A stretch of 64,000 bases of DNA from Clostridium ihumii AP5 (GCF_000612845.1 NZ_CCAT010000045.1:186001-250000), one strand, 5' to 3'; numbered from the stretch's first letter, positions 15,653 to 25,304 are shown. Numbers and translations: made by a program. Notes: a model not told the origin generated them from the sequence alone.

Positions 15653-17455
15653 ATGATAACTGGAAATATAGATGGAGTAAAAAAATTTATACTTGAAAGG
15701 CTTGAAAAATTATTTGAATTAAAAATAGATAAAAACTGTATTGCTTCTTATGAATTGATAAGTGAATTAAATACTATTAGTAACTTACTAAAAAAAGAAC
15801 TTAATGTGGTAATTGATAGACGTGGAAATATAACCAATATTTCAATAGGCAATATTAATACAGTAAAAATAAACATTACTGAAATTTCAGCCAATAAATT
15901 AAGTGGTTTTAGAGTTATTCATACTCATTTACCTATGAATAATAAAACTTCTTCAATAGATACTTCTTTATTATTATCACTAAAATTAGATGCTTTCTTA
16001 TCTGTAGTAACTAATGATAATATTAATGATTGTAAAATAAATATGGCTTTTTGTGATATATGCGATAATATTTTAACATCTAAAATTATAGAAACACAAA
16101 CATTAGAAGAAGTTCTTGACTTAAATTTTTTAGAAAAAGTTTCTTATATTGAAAAAAATATATTATCTTTAAATCTTACAGATAACACTAAAGAAAGAGC
16201 TCTTTTAATAGGTACTGACACTTTAGAAAGTCTTAAAGAACTATATAATCTTTCTTTAGCTTGTAATATTGTGCCTTTAGAAAAAATATTTCAAAAAAGG
16301 AGTACTATAAATCCAACTTATTATATAGGTGAAGGTAAACTTAATGAAATACTAACTATTAAACAAGTAAAAAATGCAAATTTAATAATTTTTGATGATG
16401 AACTTTCTGGTTCTCAAGTTAGAAACTTAGAAAATGTTTTAAATTGCAAAGTTATTGATAGAACAAATTTAATATTAGATATATTTGCTAAACGTGCAAA
16501 AACTAAAGAAAGCATGCTTCAAGTAGAACTTGCAATGCTTAATCATAAACTTCCTAGATTAAGGAATTCAAATGCTAATCTTGATAAAATAAAAGGTGGT
16601 GTTGGTGTTAAAGGAGGTATTGGTTCAAGAGGTCCTGGCGAGAAGAAACTTGAATCTGATAAACGTCATATTGAACAACGAATAGAAGACATAAAAAATG
16701 AACTTTCTAAAATAGTTGACACTAGAGGTGTTCAAAAAGTTAAACGTGTTAAAAATAATATAAGTAGTGTAGCTATCGTTGGATATACTAATGCAGGAAA
16801 ATCAACACTTAGAAATCAGCTTTGTAAGGCATCAGCATCTAATACTATAAGCAAAAAAGATGTTTTTGAAGCAGATATGCTATTTGCCACATTAGATACT
16901 ACAATAAGAGCTATAACTTTAAATGACAGTAGAAAAATTACAATTTCTGATACTGTAGGATTTATAAATAAACTTCCTCATGAACTTGTTGAAGCCTTTA
17001 AATCTACATTAGAAGAAGTTGTAGATGCTGATTTACTTTTACACGTAGTTGATGCATCAAATAAAAATGTTTTATCTCAAATTAATTCTGTTAACACTGT
17101 ACTCGATGAGCTTGGTGCTAAAGATAAAAATACTATACTTGTACTAAATAAAATTGATAATGTTTCTACTGAAAACTTAAATACATTAAAAGAAGCTCTA
17201 AAGGATAAAAAATTAATTGAAGTTAGTGCATTAAACAATATAAATTTAGATAAATTACTAGACATTATAGGTGAGGAAATTCCTATTAATATGAGTGAAA
17301 AGGAATTTGTCATTCCATATGACAGTCAGCATTTAATTCCTATTCTTCATAAATATTCTAATATTATTAAAGAAGAATTCACCGAAGATGGAACTTATAT
17401 AAAAACACTTCTTAATGAAGAAATTTATAAAAAATGTAGTAATTTTGAAATTTAG
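15653..17455 (+). CDS. hflX: Ribosome-associated GTPase HflX, long N-terminal form
   Basis: 600 residues, longer than the roughly 420-residue enterobacterial form because of about 180 extra N-terminal residues, as in other clostridia. The HflX-specific GGIGSRGPGEKKLE segment (321-334) precedes the GTPase domain: GYTNAGKS (377-384), DTVGF (433-437), NKID (499-502). HflX splits stalled or antibiotic-bound 70S ribosomes, and some homologues give macrolide-lincosamide resistance. CGGAGG precedes the start. Two terminators and two leader ORFs upstream point to induction by translation stress. Confidence 0.93.
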   Translation: MITGNIDGVKKFILERLEKLFELKIDKNCIASYELISELNTISNLLKKELNVVIDRRGNITNISIGNINTVKINITEISANKLSGFRVIHTHLPMNNKTSSIDTSLLLSLKLDAFLSVVTNDNINDCKINMAFCDICDNILTSKIIETQTLEEVLDLNFLEKVSYIEKNILSLNLTDNTKERALLIGTDTLESLKELYNLSLACNIVPLEKIFQKRSTINPTYYIGEGKLNEILTIKQVKNANLIIFDDELSGSQVRNLENVLNCKVIDRTNLILDIFAKRAKTKESMLQVELAMLNHKLPRLRNSNANLDKIKGGVGVKGGIGSRGPGEKKLESDKRHIEQRIEDIKNELSKIVDTRGVQKVKRVKNNISSVAIVGYTNAGKSTLRNQLCKASASNTISKKDVFEADMLFATLDTTIRAITLNDSRKITISDTVGFINKLPHELVEAFKSTLEEVVDADLLLHVVDASNKNVLSQINSVNTVLDELGAKDKNTILVLNKIDNVSTENLNTLKEALKDKKLIEVSALNNINLDKLLDIIGEEIPINMSEKEFVIPYDSQHLIPILHKYSNIIKEEFTEDGTYIKTLLNEEIYKKCSNFEI

Positions 17456-17472
17456 AAATCCAATAAAATAAT

Positions 17473-17503
17473 GAGGACTACTTAAGTTAAGTAGTCCTCT
17501 AAT
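17473..17503. terminator. Bidirectional terminator between hflX and vanZ-like gene
   Basis: GAGGACTACTT (17473-17483) pairs perfectly with AAGTAGTCCTC (17489-17499). Confidence 0.9.
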
Positions 17504-17506
17504 ATT

Positions 17507-18910
17507 TTATTTAGTTGCATCAATATTTGGTTTCCATTCATATTCATTGTTACTTTCTGCTTTTAAGGTGGATTCTATCTTCCAAGTAGGAATTAAAAAT
17601 CCTGTATCCTTATTAAAATAATATGATGCATTTATTTCTGATACATATGCTGTTCCATTCCAATCACCAACACCAACATCACATGCAATATCAATTGATT
17701 TTCTAGGTGAAATAGTTTCCACGTCCTTATATTTCTTAAAATTTACTCTATTGTCATCAATACTTAAAAGTCTGCCATTCTCACTAAGTGCTACAGCTAA
17801 ATCTCCCCAAACTATTTCATTTTCATTGTTTTTTCTATCTGTAAAAATTAAATGTAAATTATCATCTCCATATTCATTTGAAATTTCTTTGAATTTTACA
17901 TTTTCTTTTTTTATTCCAAACTTTTCAAGATGCTCTATAGCCAATTTAACTGCATCATCACCTTTTAGTAATTTTGATTTATTAACTTCTAATTCTTCAC
18001 CATAATTATAGTCTACGCTCCATCTATTATAGTCATAAATAAATATTCTCTTACTCTCTCCATTTTTTAAAACATAAGTATCATTTTCATTATAAAACTC
18101 TCCTGAAAATCCTGTTAAACTTATAAGTCTACTTTTCAAATCCTCAATAGATTCTTTCTTTTCATACTTATATACAATTCCTGTACTTTCTTCATTACTA
18201 ATATTATCACTAACTTCTACTTTTTTAGGTTTTAAATGCCCATAATATACATAACCTAATTCACTCTTAACATTTATAATTTTTATAATTACAAATGGAC
18301 TTATAGTTAAAACTATAACTATAAAAGCTCCAATTAATTTTATTGAATATTTTTTTATTCCTATAACCTTTCCATGCTTTTTTTCTTTAATTAAGTAGTA
18401 AATTCCATAACAAATAACATATATAGAAAATCCTAAAACTCCACCTAATGTATTTGCTATAATATCATCAATATCGGCACTTCTCTCTGTTAAAAGTTGA
18501 CTTAGCTCAGTAACAAATGTAATACCAAAGGATACTATAAATACTTTTATAAAATTGCTACATTTTTTAAAAACAATAGGAATTAAAATTCCAAGTGGTA
18601 TACACATTGCTATATTAAGCAATATTTGACTAATCAAACCTGCGTTATTCAATCCATATTTTGCACCTATATAAAAAGGCTGTAATGGTTGTAAGTTTAT
18701 CCTTTCACCTAATCCATTTCCAAAGGTCATAATTTGTGTAACATATAAGAACATTACACTCCACCCAACAAGTGTGAACTCAGCAACACTCTTATATTTT
18801 GATGGCTTTTTTCTCTTATTTTTTATTAATTTACATATTATAAAATAAATAATTAAAGTAATTGCAAATACTATTGGAAATATCGGCATTACTTCCATAA
18901 TATAATTCAT
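17507..18910 (-). CDS. VanZ family membrane protein with C-terminal extracytoplasmic domain
   Basis: 467 residues from the ATG at 18910 (AGGGGGAAA upstream; an earlier in-frame ATG lies before that site). Residues about 1-220 hold five or six membrane helices and the VanZ signature ELSQLLTERSADIDDIIANTLGGVLGF. The C-terminal half (about 225-467) is predicted outside and has PepSY/YcdB-like repeats such as GDDAVKLAIEHLEKFG. VanZ proteins lower glycopeptide (teicoplanin) binding in some species. It is the last gene of the sigma/anti-sigma operon. Confidence 0.8.
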   Translation of the reverse strand: MNYIMEVMPIFPIVFAITLIIYFIICKLIKNKRKKPSKYKSVAEFTLVGWSVMFLYVTQIMTFGNGLGERINLQPLQPFYIGAKYGLNNAGLISQILLNIAMCIPLGILIPIVFKKCSNFIKVFIVSFGITFVTELSQLLTERSADIDDIIANTLGGVLGFSIYVICYGIYYLIKEKKHGKVIGIKKYSIKLIGAFIVIVLTISPFVIIKIINVKSELGYVYYGHLKPKKVEVSDNISNEESTGIVYKYEKKESIEDLKSRLISLTGFSGEFYNENDTYVLKNGESKRIFIYDYNRWSVDYNYGEELEVNKSKLLKGDDAVKLAIEHLEKFGIKKENVKFKEISNEYGDDNLHLIFTDRKNNENEIVWGDLAVALSENGRLLSIDDNRVNFKKYKDVETISPRKSIDIACDVGVGDWNGTAYVSEINASYYFNKDTGFLIPTWKIESTLKAESNNEYEWKPNIDATK

Positions 18911-18935
18911 GGACTTTCCCCCTAAATACATACTT

Positions 18936-19973
18936 CTATTTTTTATTAATTAAATCAATTACAAATGTTTCTCCTACTTTCACAAAATTACTATCTAGTT
19001 TTCCACCTTTTTTAGGAAATTCTGATGCGTATGGTGTAAGAGTTAAAATTTTAGCATCTTTAGATAAAGGCTCTTGTAAACTATCTCTCTTGAATATACC
19101 TTCTCCATCTACCTCACTAGACATATAAAACTCTATTTTATTACCTAAATCATCAGTTCCTTTAAGTATTAAATCATAATTTACATTATTTTTTGATTTT
19201 GTTTTTGTATAATATATTTTTTCTCCTATATTATTGCTTGTATACTCTTTTAAATTTACTTGTGACATATCATCAAGTTTAAATTTATATGCAAGCTTTA
19301 TCTTATTTGTATCTATGGCTAACTCATCACCATTAGTTTTAAATTCAAAAATCCATGGACCACTTACTTCATTACCTTTTAATAATACATTTTTATATTT
19401 TATTTTTACATCTATATCTCCACTTATAGAATCATCATCTAACCTATAACTTATTACTTCTTCCATGGTATAATCATCTACCCTTTTGCCACTTCCACTA
19501 GCTGTACTTTTTATTTCTTTTCCATTTATATAAAGCTCAGCAAATGAGTGCATATCAGATTCATCCATTTTTTTATCATGTGATTTTAATGTTGTAGAAA
19601 CTATTAATTCATTTTCGTTTAAAATCACTTCATTTAATTTAATTGTTATACCATTTTTAGTAATACTCTTATCTATTACAGTTTTATACTCGTCTAAATT
19701 TTTATTTATTCCCAATTTATTAGCTATATCTACACTTACTATATTTATTTCAGCTAATACTGTTTTTCCCATATTAGTTCCAAACAAACCTGTAACTATC
19801 AGAAGCCCCATAACCATCGCTATTTTAAATTTTTTATTGCTTTTATTATTTTTAACCTTCTTTTTAAAAGTTCTTTTTATGTTTTGCTTTTCAATGTCAT
19901 TAAATGTTTCTACTTCTTCAAAGTTTAAATCTATATTGCTATCATTAAACATTTCATAAATACTTTTACTCAT
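18936..19973 (-). CDS. DUF4179 domain protein, probable anti-sigma factor
   Basis: 345 residues. A cytoplasmic N-terminus (about 1-48, with the acidic NIDLNFEEVETFNDIEKQ stretch expected to bind the sigma factor), one membrane helix (IAMVMGLLIVTGLFGTNM), then a large outer region with the DUF4179 fold (NKNLDEYKTVIDKSITKNG, VSTTLKSHD). Start supported by GAGGAG. It begins two bases after the sigma gene stop, the usual sigma/anti-sigma coupling. The signal sensed is unknown. Confidence 0.8.
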   Translation of the reverse strand: MSKSIYEMFNDSNIDLNFEEVETFNDIEKQNIKRTFKKKVKNNKSNKKFKIAMVMGLLIVTGLFGTNMGKTVLAEINIVSVDIANKLGINKNLDEYKTVIDKSITKNGITIKLNEVILNENELIVSTTLKSHDKKMDESDMHSFAELYINGKEIKSTASGSGKRVDDYTMEEVISYRLDDDSISGDIDVKIKYKNVLLKGNEVSGPWIFEFKTNGDELAIDTNKIKLAYKFKLDDMSQVNLKEYTSNNIGEKIYYTKTKSKNNVNYDLILKGTDDLGNKIEFYMSSEVDGEGIFKRDSLQEPLSKDAKILTLTPYASEFPKKGGKLDSNFVKVGETFVIDLINKK

Positions 19974-19975
19974 TT

Positions 19976-20533
19976 CTATACTCCTCTAAAATTTATAAAC
20001 TTCATATATTTTTTTAATTTCTTTTTTCCTCTAGAAACTCTATTATAAACAGCTTCTCGCTTTATGCCCATTTCACTACTTATATCATTAATCTCTTTTT
20101 CTTCTACATATAGTTTTAAAAAAAGCTCTCTATCTTCTTTTTTAAGACAATTTAAAAGTTCATCTATATCCTCATCTAATTCATTTTCTATAAATTTTTC
20201 ATATTCATTATTACTTGTTGCTATTTCCATATCATCAATGTTTTCATACTCCAAACATCTTCCATATTTTCTCTTACAATCAATTGCTTTATATTTTGAA
20301 ACTCCACCTAGCCAATTCTTGAAATCTCCTTTTGAATCATCAAAACTTTCTATATTAGTCCAAACAGCCATAAGTATATCGTTTATACATTCATCCTTAA
20401 TATTTTCAAAATTATATAAGTATTTCTTAACTATTGTCTTTATTATCCAACCATAACTATCTAAAATATAATCTATTGCTTTGTCATTCTTTTTCTTTAA
20501 TTCATCTATAAAGTTATTTTCATTTATTTTCAT
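19976..20533 (-). CDS. Sigma-70 family (ECF-like) RNA polymerase sigma factor
   Basis: 185 residues with region 2 (ENIKDECINDILMAVWTNI, FDDSKGDFKNWLGGVSKYKAIDCKRK) and region 4 (ELFLKLYVEEKEINDISSEMGIKREAVYNRVSRGKKKLKK). The region 4 helix-turn-helix is clear. First gene of an operon with its probable anti-sigma factor and a VanZ protein. Ribosome site AAGGAAGG. Two 12-bp direct repeats lie 13-40 bases upstream and may be part of its own promoter. Confidence 0.9.
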   Translation of the reverse strand: MKINENNFIDELKKKNDKAIDYILDSYGWIIKTIVKKYLYNFENIKDECINDILMAVWTNIESFDDSKGDFKNWLGGVSKYKAIDCKRKYGRCLEYENIDDMEIATSNNEYEKFIENELDEDIDELLNCLKKEDRELFLKLYVEEKEINDISSEMGIKREAVYNRVSRGKKKLKKYMKFINFRGV

Positions 20534-20545
20534 TTTTGCCTTCCT

Positions 20546-20572
20546 TATCTATATAATCTCTATCTATATAAT
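20546..20572 (-). promoter_or_regulatory. Tandem 12-bp repeat in the sigma operon promoter
   Basis: TATCTATATAAT occurs twice (20546-20557 and 20561-20572), 15 bases apart start to start, just upstream of the sigma gene. On the minus strand each contains ATTATATAGATA. It could be a duplicated -10 region or an operator. Confidence 0.45.
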
Positions 20573-20635
20573 ACTTCGTATCCAAATATGTAATATCTAT
20601 CAATATGAACTTAAAAATATTAAATTATTAAATAA

Positions 20636-20673
20636 AAAAACTAGACACTTAATTTTTTAAATGCCTAGTTTTT
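20636..20673 (-). terminator. Terminator of the methyltransferase-GNAT operon
   Basis: AAAAACTAGACACTT (20636-20650) pairs with AAATGCCTAGTTTTT (20659-20673) with two mismatches. T run on the minus strand. Confidence 0.65.
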
Positions 20674-20690
20674 ATAATTTATTATTTTTT

Positions 20691-21452
20691 TTATTTAATT
20701 TTGCAACAACTTACGTATGTATCATATTCCAAAGTGATTTTTCCATCCTTATTATATTTATCATATATATTTTTCAGCTCTTCTATCATATTTTTAAACT
20801 TAGGATTATTTTCTTTTGGTACATATGAGTATGATGTTAAATTTCCTTTTAATTCTTCAAAATTAACTACTTGAGGATTATATAATATTTTTTCATAAAC
20901 CTTTCTTTCTCCAAAAAACTTTGATATTAAATTATCATCTGATTTATTAATATATTTTTCACCATATTTACTAATAAGATCAGAATATTCACTCATAAAT
21001 CCTTCTAAGTTATTTCTTCTAATATTGTATAGCACTACAATCATTCCATTAGACTTAAGAATTCTTGAAAACTCTTTTGTGGCAAGTTTAGGATTAAACC
21101 AATGGAGTGACTGTGCTGATATAACAACATCAATAGATTCAGACTGTAAATTGGTAACTTCTGAAGATCCTTCAACTGAATGAAACTTTTCATATTTACT
21201 AAGTACTCTTTCCAATACTATTCGCATATCTTCATTTGGTTCAACTGCATATACTTCATTTCCATTTTCTAAAAACATTTTACTTGAAATTCCTGTACCA
21301 GCACCTATATCTGCTAAAACTAAGTTTTCATTAAAATCAATAGCATCATTTAAAAATCTTATAGTATCACTTGAATATGTTGGTCTAAATCTATTATAAT
21401 TTTCAGCCATACCACTAAATCTGTTTTTTGAATTGCATTTATCTTTGTACAT
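20691..21452 (-). CDS. Class I SAM-dependent methyltransferase
   Basis: 253 residues from the ATG at 21452 (GTGAGGA upstream; the earlier GTG lies inside that site). Motif I LADIGAGTGISSKMFL binds SAM; AVEPNEDM and VVISAQSLHWFNP follow as in Methyltransf_11 proteins. The C-terminal part is substrate-specific and not recognised. Last gene of a unit with two GNATs 30 and 22 bases apart, so a joint small-molecule modification role is possible. Confidence 0.87.
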   Translation of the reverse strand: MYKDKCNSKNRFSGMAENYNRFRPTYSSDTIRFLNDAIDFNENLVLADIGAGTGISSKMFLENGNEVYAVEPNEDMRIVLERVLSKYEKFHSVEGSSEVTNLQSESIDVVISAQSLHWFNPKLATKEFSRILKSNGMIVVLYNIRRNNLEGFMSEYSDLISKYGEKYINKSDDNLISKFFGERKVYEKILYNPQVVNFEELKGNLTSYSYVPKENNPKFKNMIEELKNIYDKYNKDGKITLEYDTYVSCCKIK

Positions 21453-21497
21453 AAAATTTTTCCTCACTTTATATATATTTGAAATTAAGCTACTTTT

Positions 21498-22466
21498 TTA
21501 AATATCATTTATATCTTTATTAATTGTTCTTCTCATGGATAGCAACATTGGAGTAAAATACTTTCTCCAAAACTTATTTCCATATAAATTTGCAGTTTCA
21601 AAATCAACATGAATATATTCCACTTTATGTTCTTTACAATAATTAATTATTTCCCTTAAAAGTTCAATTCCTATTTTTTTATTTCTATATTCCAATTTTA
21701 TATAAATGCCTATCTCATCTATTAGTGCACAATTTATAATAGACATATCTATAAAATTATTTTCATCTGCTATAGTTAAATTTACAAATCCTATTGCTAT
21801 TTCTTTATCCCATACGATAAGAACATTATTTTTTACTATTATTTCTTCAATTTCATTTTTATTTAATTCATCTCTTTTTAAAAATAATGGAGCAGAAGCA
21901 TAATATCTATTTGATTCTTCCACAAGATCATATAATATATCTACATCTTCAATAGTTGCCTTTTTTATTTTATATCCTGATTTTTCATAAATAATATTAC
22001 TTATATTTACATCATTAAATGCATCTATTAAATATGATCCATATCCTAAATCAAATAAAATATTTTTAAGTTTTTCATCATTATAAAATATTGTCCACAT
22101 ATGATTGAAAATATTTCTATTTACCCATTTTTGAGAAACATTTTTATACATTTCTAAATATACACTTTCCTTGTATTCTTCAACTGCTGAATGTGCTATC
22201 GCAGGACAAAATGTAGACTTCTCTCCATTGAATGGAAATTCATCATAAGCTAAAAATCCTATTACTTTATCATTTAATTTTGCTACAATAGCATTTTCAT
22301 TTTTTATTTTCCAGTTCAAAAAATTTTCTAATAACTCACTTTTTTCTTTCCAATATGAAGGAAATTTAATATTATTACAATATAAATTATACTGATTCAT
22401 CCAAATTTCCTTTGCTTCATTAACATCTTTTTCTATCATTTTACATACTTTTATATCTTTAATCAT
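21498..22466 (-). CDS. Two-domain GNAT family N-acetyltransferase
   Basis: 322 residues, two GNAT-like halves. The first (about 1-150) begins VCKMIEKDVNEAKEIWMNQYN and is probably degenerate; the second (about 165-322) keeps KLEYRNKKIGIELLREII and ETANLYGNKFWRKYF. Middle gene of the three-gene operon. Substrate unknown. Confidence 0.82.
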   Translation of the reverse strand: MIKDIKVCKMIEKDVNEAKEIWMNQYNLYCNNIKFPSYWKEKSELLENFLNWKIKNENAIVAKLNDKVIGFLAYDEFPFNGEKSTFCPAIAHSAVEEYKESVYLEMYKNVSQKWVNRNIFNHMWTIFYNDEKLKNILFDLGYGSYLIDAFNDVNISNIIYEKSGYKIKKATIEDVDILYDLVEESNRYYASAPLFLKRDELNKNEIEEIIVKNNVLIVWDKEIAIGFVNLTIADENNFIDMSIINCALIDEIGIYIKLEYRNKKIGIELLREIINYCKEHKVEYIHVDFETANLYGNKFWRKYFTPMLLSMRRTINKDINDI

Positions 22467-22488
22467 TTTGTATTTTCTCCTTATAAAA

Positions 22489-23337
22489 TCAAGGCTTTAA
22501 ACTATTTCCTTGGTAATTTTCATATGTGTGTTCTGAAAAATATGCAATCTCATTAAATCCATTTAGTTCATATAACTTTTTTGCACCAACATTAGATTTT
22601 GCAACTCTAAGTCTTATATTTTTAATAGAGTTGTTTTCTATCATATTTTCAATGCATTTTTTTAATATATAACTTCCATAACCTTTATTTTGAAATAAAG
22701 GCTCTACAACTATATCTGTAATATAATCATCTTCAAAAATATATGCACCAACTAATTCATTATTTAACCAAAATGAACTTACTGCATTTAACTTGCTTAA
22801 TTCAATAAGTTTTCTCTCAAAGTATTCTTTATTTTTAAGATGATTATTTAACTCCCAATTATTTTCTAAATTAAGCTTATAATATGCACTATCAAATAGC
22901 TTAATAAATGAATCTACCATATTCTCTTCAAATTTTTTCTCAATTAATTCACATTCTTCTAAATTTAATATTTTTTTGTTTTGATATTCAAGATGATATC
23001 CTTCCATATCTAATTTGAACCCTAAATTTCTTACTAATTTAATAATTTCAATATTTTCACCATAAACATTAAAACATACTTCTTTTGATAGCCCCTTAGA
23101 TATATATTCATTAATTGTACATTCTATTATTTGTAAACTTTTTTTTACACCACTTTCATTAATAAATATTGTATAAAAAATACAACAATCATCATTATCA
23201 ACACATATAAATACCCCATTATTATTAGGACTAGCATATATAACTTGTACACTTTCTTTTTCAAACTCATTTTTCACATATAACTTAGCATGTGGTGAAA
23301 TCTTTTCTATTAAATTTAATACTTCTACTTTCTTCAT
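22489..23337 (-). CDS. GNAT family N-acetyltransferase
   Basis: 282 residues. The C-terminal half is a standard GNAT domain: DIVVEPLFQNKGYGSYILKK, then KSNVGAKKLYELNGFNEIAYF. The N-terminal half (about 1-130) is a weaker, probably related domain. First gene of the operon; GAGGGGA precedes ATG. Confidence 0.82.
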   Translation of the reverse strand: MKKVEVLNLIEKISPHAKLYVKNEFEKESVQVIYASPNNNGVFICVDNDDCCIFYTIFINESGVKKSLQIIECTINEYISKGLSKEVCFNVYGENIEIIKLVRNLGFKLDMEGYHLEYQNKKILNLEECELIEKKFEENMVDSFIKLFDSAYYKLNLENNWELNNHLKNKEYFERKLIELSKLNAVSSFWLNNELVGAYIFEDDYITDIVVEPLFQNKGYGSYILKKCIENMIENNSIKNIRLRVAKSNVGAKKLYELNGFNEIAYFSEHTYENYQGNSLKP

Positions 23338-23682
23338 TTTCCCCTCTCTTATATATGTTATAATTTGTAAATTTACTTTTTAATTGTATCACAATCCGTA
23401 AAATTTTCAAAATTTTCTTATTATTTAATTTGCAAACACAAACTTTATTATATAAAATTAAATTATTTCTTAAGTTTACCATCAATTGTTCAAGAATAAA
23501 TTCTATCCTATATGTATACTAGATTTATTCTTAATATTTAAAAATTAATTTCTATTTAGTCTTAGACTAATTTCCATTTTTTAAAATTCAAATTCTTATA
23601 CAAAAATAAAACACCTATAGATTTCAACTTATACTATAGATGCTTTTTCTTGTTCATAAAATTATTTTAACTTAAGACTTTT
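23338..23682. other. Intergenic region
   Basis: About 345 bases containing the promoter of the GNAT operon and the terminator of the PC4-like gene. I see no gene; the frames open here lack ribosome sites. Confidence 0.4.
23612..23642 (-). terminator. Terminator of the PC4-like gene
   Basis: CACCTATAG (23612-23620) pairs with CTATAGATG (23634-23642) with one mismatch; on the minus strand TTTTATTTTTG follows. Confidence 0.75.
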
Positions 23683-23904
23683 CTATATATCCATACTATT
23701 AAGTATTTCTTTAAGTTTTTTTAATTCTTCAAGAGACAAGGTAATACCCTTACCCATTTTTTCATGTTCTGGTGCCCAATCTCTTAAATCATATTTAGCT
23801 TCTTTACCATTCCAACTTATTAAATTTAATTCCTTTGTCCATCCTTTTGATGATTCAGAAATATTGCCAATTTCTTTTTCAATTTCAAATTTTATATCTG
23901 CCAT
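23683..23904 (-). CDS. PC4/YdbC-type ssDNA-binding protein
   Basis: 73 residues matching the small PC4-like family (Bacillus YdbC): GWTKELNLISWNGKEAKYDLRDW and HEKMGKGITLSLEELKKL. The family folds as a beta-sheet with one helix and binds single-stranded DNA or RNA as a dimer. Single gene with its own terminator. Ribosome site GAGGTGGAG. Confidence 0.88.
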   Translation of the reverse strand: MADIKFEIEKEIGNISESSKGWTKELNLISWNGKEAKYDLRDWAPEHEKMGKGITLSLEELKKLKEILNSMDI

Positions 23905-24577
23905 TTTACTCCACCTCTTCTTAGAATCTTACTTATTTATTAGTTTAAATTCTATCCTAATAACATAATTATAATACTTTTTCTTGTAAATTATATAGTG
24001 TTCAAATTTAAAGTAATCTTTTTATCAAATGATACTACTAAAATTACATGTTATTCCTATTTTTATATTTGGAACCAATTAAGAACTAAGAGTGAAAGGT
24101 TATGGTAGATATTACTCTCTTTGTTCCTAATATCTAAAAATATAAACACATAAAAACTAGTTTTTATATGATATTTAAATTATTTGCTTTAAAAATTATT
24201 GTAAAATTTGATTTCAAAAACTGAGACTTCAGTTTTATCTTTCATTGTTAATTTTTATATAACACTTTAATTTGTTCTTTCTCAATTAGAATAAGAATAA
24301 TTTCATCTTTCAACTTGGAAAGCTATATATATATAGGGAAACAAGCTCGAATTCAAAACTATTCTTTTAGCTGTAAATATATTGCTTTCAAAAGAAATAC
24401 TTACTATAAAATGATTCCGAGCTAGTCTCAATCTTAAGGGTATCCAAGTTTTGGAACTAATAATTATGATGATGAACTTGGAACCCTATATTTAAATCTA
24501 TTTATTTGAATAAAGTGACAAATCATTTAAAATAATATAAAATTATACCAATTATTCTATAGAAATGTGGTGATAAC
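23905..24577. other. 673-base intergenic region with nested inverted repeats
   Basis: No gene found. Structures, in order: GAACTAAGAG (24083-24092) with CTCTTTGTTC (24117-24126), one mismatch; AAAACTGA (24217-24224) with TCAGTTTT (24229-24236), terminator-like; then three nested helices AACTTGGA/TCCAAGTT (24312-24319 with 24443-24450), AGCTCG/CGAGCT (24344-24349 with 24418-24423) and TTCTTTT/AAAAGAA (24362-24368 with 24390-24396). A second AACTTGGA (24475-24482) allows an alternative hairpin 24438-24486. This may be a structured RNA or a decayed mobile element. Confidence 0.5.
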
Positions 24578-25288
24578 ATGATTTATGTAGTTAGCGATAT
24601 TCATGGAAGGCTTGATAGATTAAAAAAATTAGTGGAAGTTATTAATCTTAAAATTTCTGATACATTATATATTTTAGGTGATATGATAGATAGAGGAAAT
24701 GATTCTATTGGCGTTATTAAATATGTAATGAATCATAATAATATAATATCTTTAATGGGTAATCATGAACGCATGATGCTTGATGCTTTAAATTTAAATG
24801 ATAAATATGAAATGAATCATTGGGATATTAATGGAAATGATAAAACTAAAGAGGATTTTTATAAATTAAATAAATTAGAACAGAATAAAATTCTAGATTA
24901 TTTGAACTCACTTGAATACTTTAAAATTATTAATAATAAATTTTTATTAGTTCATGCAGGGATTGATATTTCTCTTTTAAAATTAGATATTGAATTTATG
25001 GATTTTGAAAATGCTTTATATGCTCAAGCTCATGAATTATTGTGGATACGTGATGAATTTTTAAAGTCAGAAGGTCTTAAAAATTATAATAACTACACTA
25101 TAATTTTTGGACATACCCCAAGACCATCTTTAAATCGTAGACTCAAGCTAACCTCTGAACTTCCATATAAGATTTGGTATGATGAAGTTTATAAAAATAA
25201 AATTTGTATAGACACTGGTAACTGTTGTGACCATGGACGAATGGCATGTTTAAGATTAGATGATTTAAAAGAATTTTATGTTGAATAA
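24578..25288 (+). CDS. Metallophosphoesterase (PrpA/ApaH-like serine/threonine phosphatase)
   Basis: 236 residues with the full metal-site set: VVSDIHGR (GDXHG-like), LGDMIDRG, LMGNHE, then LVHAG, FGHT and DTGNCCDHGR. This order is that of single-domain PPP-family phosphatases and symmetrical diadenosine tetraphosphatases. The substrate is not fixed. GTGGTGA precedes ATG. Confidence 0.88.
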   Translation: MIYVVSDIHGRLDRLKKLVEVINLKISDTLYILGDMIDRGNDSIGVIKYVMNHNNIISLMGNHERMMLDALNLNDKYEMNHWDINGNDKTKEDFYKLNKLEQNKILDYLNSLEYFKIINNKFLLVHAGIDISLLKLDIEFMDFENALYAQAHELLWIRDEFLKSEGLKNYNNYTIIFGHTPRPSLNRRLKLTSELPYKIWYDEVYKNKICIDTGNCCDHGRMACLRLDDLKEFYVE

Positions 25289-25304
25289 TTGAAATTTAAT
25301 TCTT

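Noticed and set aside
20064-20456. 130-codon frame opposite the sigma gene
   Set aside because: It mirrors the codon pattern of the sigma gene and encodes a Ser/Ile/Phe-rich product; a shadow.
23285-23485. Minus-strand frame of 66 codons overlapping the GNAT start
   Set aside because: Overlaps the true gene start and promoter; composition is not protein-like.
24300-24490. A T-box leader upstream of the phosphatase gene
   Set aside because: No T-box sequence (UGGNACCGCG type) and no specifier loop; the downstream gene is not an amino acid or tRNA-synthetase gene.
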